Shown here piece by piece: positions 11,505-21,400 of a DNA stretch of 64,000 nt (the first letter of the stretch is position 1; every line of letters starts with the position of its first letter). A model generated the notes under the pieces. It did not search any database. It saw only the letters and a list, made by a program, of their open reading frames with translations, and was not told the DNA's origin. The stretch is from Sarcocystis neurona (Eukaryota; Apicomplexa; Conoidasida; Eucoccidiorida; Sarcocystidae). The stretch is taken from contig KL647289.1 in assembly GCA_000727475.1 (NCBI GenBank), positions 7,306,629 through 7,370,628 on the forward strand. The letters are read 5' to 3'. A program made the translations under genes and the position numbers.

Positions 11505-14253
11505 GCGTATATGCTTATGTGTGTATATGGTAGACAATTTAACGCACTCTTATCTACATTACATATCTTTCATAGAGGAAGACAAGTCTGTGAACAGATG
11601 CACCCACCTCCCCTGTATAGCGCCACATACGTCACGCATATGTATGTATATATATATTCTCACACAGGTGAGGACAGCAGCAGCTGGGAATAGTGGCACT
11701 CTGTGCAAATGGAAAACAGACAAGATGTGGGGGTGACGGCCTCGAAGGCAGAACCACCCAGGCGTGAACGAAGTGCCGACGACGCGTGGTACCAAAAGTG
11801 TGTCTTTTTTCTCAAAGGCACGTATTTCTGCAGCGGCAAAGAGCGAGAACACGCGTTTCCCCGCTTGCTGCGACAAAAGCAGGGGCACGCAGGTGATAAA
11901 AAATTCTCCGATGGAAGAAGTGCAGAGGAATACCCGTAAAAGAGGAAGAAGAGAAGAAAAGGCACACCGCCGCACTGCCGCGGATCGCGGACGACAACAC
12001 ACCAGGGGAGGGCTGTGTGAATTTCTCTGCTGCCGCCCGGGGGGGGGGGGGGCGGCACGCCCTCTTCTTGAAGATGCACTTCTCCTCAGAAAAAGGGAAC
12101 CACACAGAGAATGACAGAGAGAGACCCGCGCGGCGGGGATATTCGGCCGTGGAAGACGCAGAAACGTTATCGTAGTGAGGGACGCAAGTCTCATCCAGGG
12201 GCGCGCCCGACCCTGGGTTTCCTACAACTACGTAACTCGCGATGATGAAACGAACTTCTGCGCGCGGAGAAATTCACATTTGTATGTGTGTGAGTTCGTG
12301 GGTGGCTGGGGGATTTTCGTATGTCCCCCTCTCTGTCCTGCTGCCTCCCCGTCTTTTTATCTCTCTGTGTGGGTGTGTGTAGCTACACTTGTACGGGATT
12401 TGACACATGCATGCAGAGACGAAGAAAGGACTTCTTATATACACACACAAATGTGGATATCCCTCTCCCTTCGCGCAGAAGAAGACGTGTGTGTGCATGC
12501 GGAAACGTATGGAGATCGGCACAAATAGGTGGAACACAGCCCAACACACAGTCTATTCATACATATGCGCACATGTGGGATATGTATACAGATCCATATG
12601 TATGTTCGTACGTATGCATACATGGAAGCAGGGACGCTCCTGGATATAAAGAGAACCTTAAAGCAGCAAGCGCCACGGCAGAGGATTACTGGCCACAATC
12701 ACCGACAGCTGCGGAGGCATATATATATATATATGTGTATATGTATGTGTAGAAGAAAGGGGGAAGCACCCGAGCAAGAATACTGTTTTAGCAACAAGGG
12801 CCGGGGTAGACGGTCACTGGCCACAATCACCGACACCTGTACGGGCGTGGGACGCTGCCTGTGACGCTGCCTGCTCCGCAGCAGCAGCGCCTGGCGAGAC
12901 ACGAGAATCACCATCACCAGACGAAAAGACGGCGGAGATGCAGAGGAAGGGACGCGGAGGCAAATGAAGAAGAAAAAGAATACTCACATCTAGAGCAGCC
13001 TGCCACGCGTCAGCCGTCTCCAGGCATCGCTGACGCGCTCGCTTCCTCCAACAGGCGTCGACCACGTCTTGCCAAATTTCACTTTCATTTCCCCGCAGGA
13101 GGAGAACGCCGCTGCTGCTGAGTCCCTCACCGCAGCTGCTGACGCTGCTGCACTTCGTCGCATCGTCCTCGTCGCTGTCTCCGCTCCGGGGCCCTGCCCG
13201 GACCGTGCGCGTCACCTCCGCCTGCCGTTTCTTGCCGCGTTTTTCCGTCGCTTCCTGTTGCCGCTGCTCCTCCTCCTGCTGCTGTTGCTTCTGCTCCTGC
13301 TGTGCTTGCTGCTGCTGCTGCTGACGGAACCACCACCTGCTGCGTCTGCCCTCCCAAGACGCGCTCCGCATCACCTCGCTGTTCGTCGTTGTGCGTCCCT
13401 CTGCGCCTTCCCCTTCGCTGTTGCTGGCCTCTGCGGCGGTGCCCGCTGCTGCTGCTGCTGCGTGTTTCAAAGAGCTCTGCTGCAGCACCAGTCGTTGTAG
13501 CGACAAACATTCCACCAGCAGCCCTGCAGCTTCGCGCCTCGCGCCGTCCAGCCCAGCGTCAGGTCCTTCGCCGGCAGACTGCTGCTCCTGCTGCTGCGGC
13601 TGCTCTTCAGCCGTAAGCGGAAGCTGCTGCAGTAGGGACAACGCGCCAGGGGAAGGCAGTCTGCCTACTATGCGAAGGACGGGATTCATGCGGATGCGAA
13701 GGGAGAGCAGGCCAGACAGCAGCTGTCTTTGACGCTGAATATGCTCTGCCCGACGCTGGCGACTTTCTGCAGACTGCTCTGCGGAAACAAACAAAAACCG
13801 ACTCTTTTTCGCAGTACTACTACTATTTCTGTTGCTAGAGGACGTAAAAACGGGAATCGCTCCTCCCGCAGACTTCTTTACAGCCTCTTCTCTTTCATCC
13901 GCAGATTCTGACCTGTCCTCTCCTTCCTCCTCTTCGTCTTCATCTTCTTCCTCGTCATTTTCTTCTTCCTCCTCCTCACTTTTTTCCTCTTCTTCTTCGT
14001 GGGGTCCTCCGTCTTCTGCGTCCCATTCTTCGTCTTCTTCCACATCCACAGCTTCTTCTTGTTCTCGCTCGTCTAGTTCTTCCGAAGAAATTTCACTTTC
14101 TGCGTCACTGACGACCCCTTTGTCCTCCTCTGGCACTTCACCGCGAAGGGCGAAGGACCGCAGTGCACGGGACGTCGCTTTGTTCTTCTTCAATAAGTTC
14201 TGTTTCTCGTGCGTCCGCCGAAGCGCGGCGGAGTGACTTCCACTTTCTCCCAT
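4343..14253 (-). CDS. AATF: AATF/Bfr2 (TRAUB domain) nucleolar ribosome-biogenesis protein, six exons
   Basis: Spliced model: exons 14253-12988, 10481-10104, 8603-8545, 6156-6083, 4886-4804 and 4381-4343 (1899 nt, about 632 aa). Members of this family work in the nucleolus in early 40S/18S rRNA processing, and human AATF is also described as a transcription cofactor. Seen here: an acidic Glu/Asp segment (about residues 45-125), a block LLSGLLSLRIRMNPVL like the AATF domain (about 190-210), ERLLRRAVRTSHLL in exon 2, DFYVELLKEV in exon 3, and the C-terminal TRAUB signature RASKGKKLRYQV in exon 5. Every junction is in phase. The start ATG has a good context (AACATGG), but a possible acceptor (TTTTTGCACAG) lies just upstream, so an extra 5' exon is not excluded. 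Poly-Gln and Ala runs are typical coccidian insertions. Family call is strong from conserved blocks; the last exon is least certain. Confidence 0.86.
4804..4886 (-). CDS. AATF: AATF exon 5: TRAUB core motif
   Basis: Acceptor GCGGCAG, then RRVDVDRRASKGKKLRY and QVIPKLQNFL. This is the most conserved stretch of the TRAUB domain and the main reason for the family call. The donor is inferred at CTC|GTAGGG. Without splicing, the frame runs on into a hydrophobic, Phe-rich extension that does not resemble AATF. Confidence 0.88.
6083..6156 (-). CDS. AATF: AATF exon 4 (74 nt)
   Basis: Acceptor GGTGCAG|G completes the split Leu codon; donor AACC|GTGCGG leaves one base. It encodes QEDSSSPEGLDRAKSLLKLR and then NKLN, which align with the AATF segment between the DFY block and the VDRKASKGRKLRY block. 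Joining to exon 5 gives KLNRRRVDVDRRAS, as expected for the family (KIHKKVDRKAS in human). Confidence 0.82.
6531..6752. repeat. Imperfect direct duplication in AATF intron 4
   Basis: Two copies (about 6531-6612 and 6683-6752) share ACGTATAATTyAmGTrGCTC, a CT-rich run and GCTTCTAyTTGTwCCT, separated by a TA microsatellite. About 155-nt period. Confidence 0.65.
7526..8222. repeat. CTGT/TGTATGT degenerate tandem tract in AATF intron 3
   Basis: About 700 nt of plus-strand (TGTCTG)n, TGTATGTCTG and TCTACAyGTATGTCTG variants. It creates long Cys/Val/Ser/Leu frames in all three plus frames, which are repeat artefacts. A repeated 36-nt sub-unit (TGTGTCTACrTrTATGTCTG core) recurs at about 7706-7830. 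Confidence 0.85.
8545..8603 (-). CDS. AATF: AATF exon 3 (59-nt micro-exon), start of TRAUB region
   Basis: Acceptor CACTGCAG and donor GCT|GTAAGG. It encodes DFYVELLKEVVKQGSGAEL plus two bases of a Leu codon, matching the DFYxxLLRELI block of AATF/Bfr2. Phase 0 in and phase 2 out fit both neighbours. A plus-strand reading here (a pyrimidine tract, TTACAG, then LLNDLLQKL) also looks exon-like, but it has no partner exons. Confidence 0.8.
8795..9370. repeat. Diverged tandem copies in AATF intron 2
   Basis: Copies share TCGCAyACTAAGrAATGCA (8811-8828, 9039-9056) and GCgTTCAGCCGGTrymnnnnCCGATA (about 9136-9165, 9292-9317), with TA/GT microsatellite between. Unit about 155-230 nt, two to three copies. 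Confidence 0.6.
10104..10481 (-). CDS. AATF: AATF exon 2
   Basis: 126 codons, phase 0 at both ends. The acceptor is a clean T-run followed by CAG (TTTTTTTCAG) and the donor is TTG|GTAAGT. It reads PQTQVFKVLKQPLSVQ, then SQYERLLRRAVRTSHLL, matching the MDKERLLRRTQ region of AATF, then an Ala/Gly/Gln/Glu low-complexity loop, and ends HELYEDL, which joins directly to DFYVELL in exon 3. The opposite strand also has open frames through the CAG tract; they lack conserved content. Confidence 0.85.
11050..11330. repeat. Two-copy direct repeat in AATF intron 1
   Basis: About 100-nt unit at 11050-11150 and 11222-11330: GGTGTAyGTACACTCCArCCGTC, a TATGTT-TnCCGC block and CACAGATAAAACGCAC, each followed by a TATATA run. 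Spacing about 172 nt. Confidence 0.75.
12031..12057. repeat. G14 run flanked by inverted repeat
   Basis: Fourteen G at 12039-12052, with TGCCGCC (12031-12037) on the left and GGCGGCA (12051-12057) on the right. It lies in AATF intron 1. Assembly length of the homopolymer may be unreliable. Confidence 0.85.
12661..12855. repeat. Two-copy direct repeat just after AATF exon 1
   Basis: 12661-12725 and 12788-12855 share ACTGGCCACAATCACCGACA and flanking AGCArCAAGnGCC. The unit is about 127 nt and lies near the 5' end of intron 1. Confidence 0.7.
12988..14253 (-). CDS. AATF: AATF exon 1: acidic N-terminus and AATF domain
   Basis: 422 codons, ending after GAT at a GTGAGT donor (12987-12982), phase 0. 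It begins MGESGSHSAALRR and contains a long Glu/Asp-rich stretch with Ser, a pattern shared by AATF proteins, then RRAEHIQRQRQLLSGLLSLR, which aligns in order with the AATF-domain helix. A Gln-rich insertion (about 325-350) and basic KRGKKR follow. The end, EIWQDVVDACWRKRARQRC, corresponds to the stretch before the conserved ERLLRR motif that continues in exon 2. Confidence 0.85.
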
Positions 14254-17200
14254 GTTGGTTGGCTGTGCAAAAAGCAGAGTGCAGCGTGCCAACAATCAAG
14301 TGCCACTTGAACTACGACGGCAACGTAGTACGGCTGAAGGCCCGCAATGTTGTTTTTCTAGTCGGCTACCCGCGACACAGCGGCAAGACGTGTCACACCC
14401 GTCGGTCTCAGAAGAAGGTTTGAGTGCCAAGGAGAGCAAAGCGCACGAGTTCCAGACGCTAAATCCAAGTAACTTCGCCCTCTTTGTTGGCCTTCTCTGA
14501 AAAGTAAAATCTCTCCTACCTCAACAGGGCAAGCAGCGCCCACAGGACGAGGTACGAAAAATGCCGAGTGAGCTGTGAAACTGTGTGGGAAGTGTGACTC
14601 TTCAAAGCAGAGACGCACAGACAGCCCACTCACAGGCTGCAAAAAACGAAACGCAATTCTTCGGCGCACTGGTGCTGCTTAACGCTGAAACTGACACGGG
14701 AAAAAGGTCGTAATCGACGCGGGGAAGAACCCCGTCCGCACAGCTGCAAAATCAAGGTCCCCATATATCGCGAATATCCACCAAATGTAGGGGATCCAGG
14801 TGACGCTTGCGGCCCACGGCGCTGAAGTGAAAAAAGGCAGATTCACACGCTATTTCGCGTGCTCCTTGCGACCTCGCAGACAAAACTGGGTCGACGTAAC
14901 TCGCTGATGACGGAAACCTGTCGCCTGGTTCTATTATAACCATGGGATCGTGCTCGTCGCGGAGAAGCAGACATCCTCCAGACGGCAAGATGCAGATATG
15001 TGGTACTCGGTGCCTCGGTGACAACAGAGAATCAGACCAGGGAAGTATTTTCAAGACAAATGGTGCGTCGACGTGTATCTGCATGCATGCGACCACCGCT
15101 GGAAAACCTGCGCGGCACAGGGGGGACACGCGCAAGTGGGAAATGGCCCCGGCTACACTGCAAAAGGTAGCTGCTCACTCTTTTTCACGCGCGCGATGAA
15201 CCGTTAATAATTCCTTTTGACGTCCTTTTATAAAATAATTAACGTCGAGGAGAGTCTTGGGCGAGAGGACGCAGCGATCCACACATCCACAGGTACCGTG
15301 AGGCGCGACGGGGCTGGACTTCCGTAACACAAAAGGATGTCACCGCCGGTTCTTAACAAACACTGTTCCATAGAAATGTATCTATGTGCATTTCCAGTGT
15401 TGAAGCGTCTGCGACTTCGTGCCGAGCCCTATGCGCATCCCATCGTATATATGATAGACTCACACATATAGTAGATGAGTACCGGTGCGACAGTGTATAG
15501 CAAGGACGACAGCAACACTTGTTCCCGGAAGAGGAAGTGTCACAGACCATGAAGGACCGATGCAGACTCGCTGTTCCGTACAGCTATACACTACAGAATT
15601 TGAATGAGGGAAAGACGTAGACAAAAACGAGCGAAGCCTCCCAAGAACTGGACGAACGTGCATCGAAGTGCAAGTGTGGATGCGTCTAGAAGGCACTCCC
15701 TATGCGTAGGACGTGCGTTTCAGGAGCGTGAAGAACAGACAAAATAACGTTACCCGGTGGTTCTTGACAAACGTGATTTCAAATAGACACGTGTACATGT
15801 ACGAATCCAGTACCATCGTGTCTACGACGTTAGCAGATGGATAGACGAAAAAGTTACCGGCGATGAAGGGGAACTCAGCCATACGCACTTCCGTCAAGAA
15901 GCACACGGCTCTTCACTAAACCCCGAAGTACTCGCCTGCCCATGTAAAGCAGGCGCCTGAACCCACAAAAGTGTCGTTTTTCACTGCGCGAGGTCCGGGA
16001 AATTTATTCGTGTATTTTATGTGTGTGAAAATGTGTGCTTCTCCGACGCTGCTGTGGACGAAGGCACTTTTCGCCATTTTCCAGATGGCTGTCCCCGTTG
16101 CGTTTGAGAGGGATGCAAGAAGGAGAATCACACGCACACCCAGGTTCCTTATAGCGACCACCCATTCTCCTGCAGACAAGTCCTTCTAGACATCATCTCC
16201 TTACTGACAATCGTGCGGTGTCAGAAAAAAAGTGGGAATTCATCGCATGGCATAGACCTCTACTCAAGTTTCTAGGTTCTCGTATGTACCTGTATCTCAA
16301 CGCACGCATGTAGACTCTTGTGGAACGCGATGGGTGGTCGTCCTGCCGTCGTTAAAGGCTTCGGCACAGCAGGAAGGAATATGTAAAGAGCACTTGTTAT
16401 ATGGTGTGAGACTCCGAGTAAAAATACTGCGTGTGTTCGCTGCCACGAACGAATCAGGAGGTGAAAACAGATTATGCACGCATCCAATACGAATCGATAT
16501 GCATGGGCGGCTAAAAAACCGACGAGGTTTTCCGCGACAGGTGCTGCTCTGCTGTGATAGTTTTTTGTTTGAAGTGCTGCTGAATTATTTTGAGGTGTGC
16601 TACCATGATTTCACAACACAGCTGTCGCACGCGGTCTCGGTACGCAGCGGATTCGTCGCAAGTCTCTCTTTTGAAGCCGCGCACCTCCGCGTGAATACAC
16701 GTGGAAGTAAACACGTATAACTAGACGCCGGCGTACGGGAATGCGTCGTCCGGATACCGGTGGCTCTTCACTGGAAGCGAAGGATCCTTTCTACTACGCC
16801 AAGCGGGAGTCCCCAAGACTTTGTGTATATCACATGCACTCCACCGATTGAACGATTATTTGAAGATGCAACTGCAGTTCAGTTTGAAACTAGTTTTTCG
16901 AAAGGCGTTGGTTGTAGGGATTTCATAAACAGAAGTTGGTAGGATTTGAAGAAAGGGGACGTCAAAGTGGGCACGAGTCGAAAAGGAAATTGACCTTTTT
17001 AATATCATAGCCTGCTCATCCGTTCGAGCGCTGCTGTCGGGGTCGGTAGCAACAGTAAAATACGCAGCAGCAGCACCAGCTACGCGAATGCGCTGCCGCA
17101 CACAACGTGTGAAACTTTTGTTGTTCCAACGCGACAAAGCTTTGTGTTCCCACCAAGAGGCACAGATGCATAGGGATCTGCACCTTGCCATAACTGTCCG

Positions 17201-17953
17201 TCTATGTGTGCGTTCACAACTGCAAAGATATCAGTAGGCTTAAGAACGCAAACGTATATTGTTACAAGTGAAGGGCGTGTGTAACGTGTATGCTCGCAAC
17301 GAGCCATTAAAAAGTGGCTCGTTTTTGTGACTACGTAAAGAGTGTTTCTTGCCAAATTTCACCCTGTCGACAAGTGCTGGTTCCGCAGGCGGAAGAACGT
17401 CATCTTGCCTCTCAAGAAGTACCGCACAGCGCGTAGTGTCGCGTGCCCGTTCGTACCCCTCTGGTTTTCTCTCCGGGGTTTTGTATTCAGTTAGCAAAGA
17501 CGCTGCTGTCCACTAGAGACTGGTACCTAATTATTTAGCCACGTTGTAGGAAAGAACAGAGGGGCACACACTCTAAACACAAACGGTATCCGTCATCTGG
17601 TGCAGACTCTGAACGTGTTCTGTCCTACCGTATACTGCACACGAATACATACGTGATTATGTATACTATTTCTGAACATCGAAGTAAGCGTCACAGGCAG
17701 ATGTGTCTGGCTGAGCACATATATATATATATATATATATGGATATATATTTAAATCTATATATGTATATGTGTCGATACATACTATGCACATAGACTCA
17801 TATATATAGGCTGCAACACGCTAGGTGCTGATCCCTGCGTGTATAAGAGTGCAGCTTGCAGCCTCATGCTAGGATGACTCCGTGTTTTTTTCTCAACGTG
17901 ATTTCTTTTGAGAAGTTCCGAAGATACACTTGTGCGGCTCTCTGTCTGAGTTG
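14254..17953. other. Intergenic: NIPA 3' end to AATF 5' end
   Basis: 3.7 kb between two minus-strand genes, so it should hold the NIPA terminator and the AATF promoter/5'UTR. It has far fewer microsatellites than the introns. A minus frame at 15135-14752 (ICILPSGGCLLLRDEHDPMV, ending VDIRDIWGP) and a plus frame at 16334-16720 are open but start at non-ATG codons and show no domain. A TATA run is at 17718-17741. Confidence 0.6.
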
Positions 17954-18481
17954 TTAGCGCTGCCCTGTGACTGATCGGTACGGAGAGGCAGAAGCGGAGT
18001 GCGGTGACGGCGAGTTTGCAGACGTACGCCTTTGTTGCTCTGCCGCTGTTGCTGATGGTGGCAGCTGCTGCTGCTGTGAAAGCGTCCACGTTCGAGGTGG
18101 GCCGCGGCGGCCGGGCGTGGCAGGCGGCGGTGCTGTAGAAGCACTTTCACTTCCCCGCTGCGGCTGCTGCTGCTTTGAAGGAGGAGGCAGGAGCAGCAGA
18201 GGCATTCTGTTGCTGTCACTCGAAGAAAAGCGACTGCTGCCGTGTCTGGGGACGGTCTGCAGGGCTGCTGGTGCCTGGGTCGCGCTGATGGTTCTGGACC
18301 CCCCACTGCTGTTGCGCCGACGGTGCTGCTGCTGTTGCTGCTGCTGCCCTTGCAGAGATACGCTGCTCGCCGGGTGAGTTAACACAGCAGTGGACGCGGT
18401 CTCTCTTGTAAAGGGACCAGGGGGGCCTGCACCCAAGTGGCGCGGCTGCTGCTGTTGCCCAGCGCTCGACGGTCGCTGCTG
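17954..18481 (-). CDS. NIPA: NIPA-like exon 10: Gln/Ser/Pro-rich C-terminus
   Basis: 175 codons and TAA, with acceptor TTCGCCTGTAG. The frame is rich in Gln, Ser, Thr and Pro, with RRNSSGGSRTISATQAPAAL and ending SPYRSVTGQR. No domain recognised. It is in phase with exon 9 and no other gene on this strand could own it, but it lies outside family conservation. Confidence 0.6.
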   Translation of the reverse strand, partial: QQRPSSAGQQQQPRHLGAGPPGPFTRETASTAVLTHPASSVSLQGQQQQQQQHRRRNSSGGSRTISATQAPAALQTVPRHGSSRFSSSDSNRMPLLLLPPPSKQQQPQRGSESASTAPPPATPGRRGPPRTWTLSQQQQLPPSATAAEQQRRTSANSPSPHSASASPYRSVTGQR

Positions 18482-21400
18482 CTACAGGCGAACAAGAAGT
18501 GGGCAGAGCCGCAGAGATCCAGCATCACGCAGTCAGCATTCGAGTACGCCATAAACGTGTATATATATCTATATATTATGTGCGCGGCCCCACATAAATG
18601 TATATACACATATTTATATGAGTTGACGTAGGTGTTACGCGTGAATGACTTTAGCTAAAGCATTTGTAGGTGACACCACACAGAGAGATCCGTACAAAGA
18701 CAAGCAGGGGTAGGTCCGTTTTGAGTAGACCAACAAGTATACAGACATATTTGTATGTTTGCGGCAGTGTGTCATTTCTACGGAAACAGAAAATGGCGCT
18801 TGTGCTTTTGCAGTACACAAGTGGTCCCCGCGAGTCTCGGTCAAGCGCAGCAAATCTGCGTCCACAACTTCTCCTACCCAGACACACACGTGTGTGCACA
18901 TGTACACGCATTCTTAACTGAGAGTCTACATATCAAGCTGCACACCACCTGTACGCACGTACACATGTAGATATATTGACAGATAGATGAACCCGAGAAT
19001 AGAAAATTATCCATATAAATAGGTCGACATATAAAGTAGAGAGAGAGCTTTTAGCACCCTACATATACATACATATATATATATATATATATGTCGATAT
19101 AACGAGTAGAGAGAGAGCTTCTAGTACAGTGTATATATATATATATAGGTCGCTATAAAGAGTAGGGAGACAGCTTGTAGTACCCTACATATATATATAT
19201 ATATATATGTATAGGTCGATATGAAGAGCAGAGAGAGAGCTTGTAGTACCCTGTGCATAAATATGTATACACCTATTGTGTACAGACGATTCGAAGGGTC
19301 TCCCTCTCTCTCTATATATATATATATATAGCGATTCAAACAATAAAGACGGAGCTTAATAGATTGATGAAAGAAAATATATATGGATGGACGCCCGAAA
19401 CAGACGATATCTGCGGCTGTGTAGACAGTGCGTGAATGGCGTGTACAAGTACTATGAGACACGGAAGCACAGAGACGCTCATATATATATATATATGTAT
19501 ATATATGTATATATATATATGGGGGAAGATGAAGAGGGAAGAAAAGGTGCAACAGAACCTCACCAAGATTATCTACATCTTTAGAATTCAATTTGCAGAG
19601 AAAAGAGATACGCACATAAAACCGACGTGTTGTCGCCTTTGCTCTTTTGCTGTTGCTGTTGCGTAGATTGTTACCTCTGTGCGATGGAAGTAAAGGCTGT
19701 GAGGCAGTGTGTAGGCGCCTCCTATGACGCCGGCGGAACTGAGAGTCAGTTCACCATATGCGTCGTTGAGAGCGGTATCTGAAGCAGTAGACCGTGTCCT
19801 TCTGAACCGCTGGTAGAGAGGCCGAAAGCGCCGTCGGCCGACGGTTCTTCCCAGCATCGAGAAAGGGAACAGCCCCATGGCCAGGGTAACCTGCTTCGCC
19901 AGTTGCTGTTCCTGCAGCTCTTGCGTGCGCTGGCAACGTGGTCGCAGCAGCAGAGGCAGAGAAGGACGGGCACAAACAGCGGAGAAAGAAGCAGAAGCAG
20001 GAGCAAGAGCAATGGAAAAGCTGCCGCAGAATCGAGGAAGAAGCAGCAGCAGAAGCCATAGGAGCGGACGAGGCGAAAGATGCAACAGCAGCAGTAGCAG
20101 CAGCAAGAGGCGTGGAAGCAACAACAGCAGTGGGCGAAGCAGCAGGTTGTGACGGGTGAAGAGCAGGGGGACTGCCGTGCCACACCAGCTGCAAGAGCAG
20201 CAGCTGCAGGAGCAGCAAAAACAGCACTGGCGATAGGAAGAGCACGAGCGACAGCAACAGCAGCAGTAGGGGCACGAGCAACAGATGCAGGAGTCGCGCG
20301 AGCAGCAGCAGCAGCAGCAGTCGCCTATGCGAGGCGACGCAGAACTACGTTCGCTGCAGGAGCCCGCGCCCAGCGTGTTGAGGGAAGGGCACTGCTCGGT
20401 TGCACGGAGAGCAGCAGCGGCAGCAAAGGCTTGTCAGCCGGGACCGGTGGAGAAGAAGCAGCAGCACTGCAGCCGCAAAGCACCGACTTCGTCAATCCAG
20501 CAGAATACTTCTGTCTGCCTGGCACTGGCAGCTAGTCACGGGGAGGACTACAGACAGCCGATCTGTCAGACGTTCCCTATATATCTTTATATACCTCATT
20601 CTTAATCCTTCCGAAAGAAGAAAGACTTTCTACCGTATATAGTTCTCTTTGTGAAGCCTTTTGACTCATAGAATGACTGTCTTCAGGTGGACACAGCGTA
20701 CATATGTAATCTCGCTACATACACAGAGTAATCAAGTGGATTTGATGCATGTATATATGTATATATTATAAATATATCTGTAATACTTCGGGAAGGGTTT
20801 TGGCTGTGTTGCTGTCCTGCGGGGTCTACACGTCGGCGCCGTAGAAGAGTCTGTGGAAGCAACTGTTGGGTTGTGCGCGAAAGTCGCACAGCAGTTATAC
20901 AGGAAAAGTGCGAGAGAAAGTCAATCCCCCCCAGCCGCATTGGACTCTGTGAGGTGTACGTACACCCGAGGTGGCGTAGAGAAGAGACACTCCCAAGTGA
21001 CCGACGACAGGTAGTAAGATATGCATATGCATAGAATTCTCTTTTTTTGACGCAGAAGTTGACTTTTTGTGCTGTTCGTATTTCCACTGATTCCTTTTCG
21101 CATGTAACATCAAGATATGTTCTTTCTGTAGAAGGAGACGGGGCCTTGGGAGAGAAAAGAAATTACCAGATCGACTTCTTCCTCCGCCAGGTCGGGAACG
21201 CGCTCGTCAACGAACCGCCGTCTGCAGTGAAGGAGAATAGGGCGGCACACGACGCTACGTAGGTCTCCCTCGTGTAGAGACAGGAAGAAGAGGATGAACA
21301 TTTTTCAGAAAGGGCCAGAAGAGCGCAGAACTACCCACAAGAGCAGAAGACGAGCAACGATAAATCCTCCTGCAAAGGCGGGCGCAATCACCGTGGTACC

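Noticed and set aside
14752..15135. Minus-strand 127-codon frame upstream of AATF
   Set aside because: Starts at a non-ATG codon, has no recognisable motif, and I could not find a phase-consistent junction to AATF exon 1.
20149..20535. Plus-strand Ala-rich frame ending DFVNPAEYFCLPGTGS as a gene
   Set aside because: No ATG-supported start or splice partner, competing open frames in the same triplet tract, and it lies inside the NIPA gene model.
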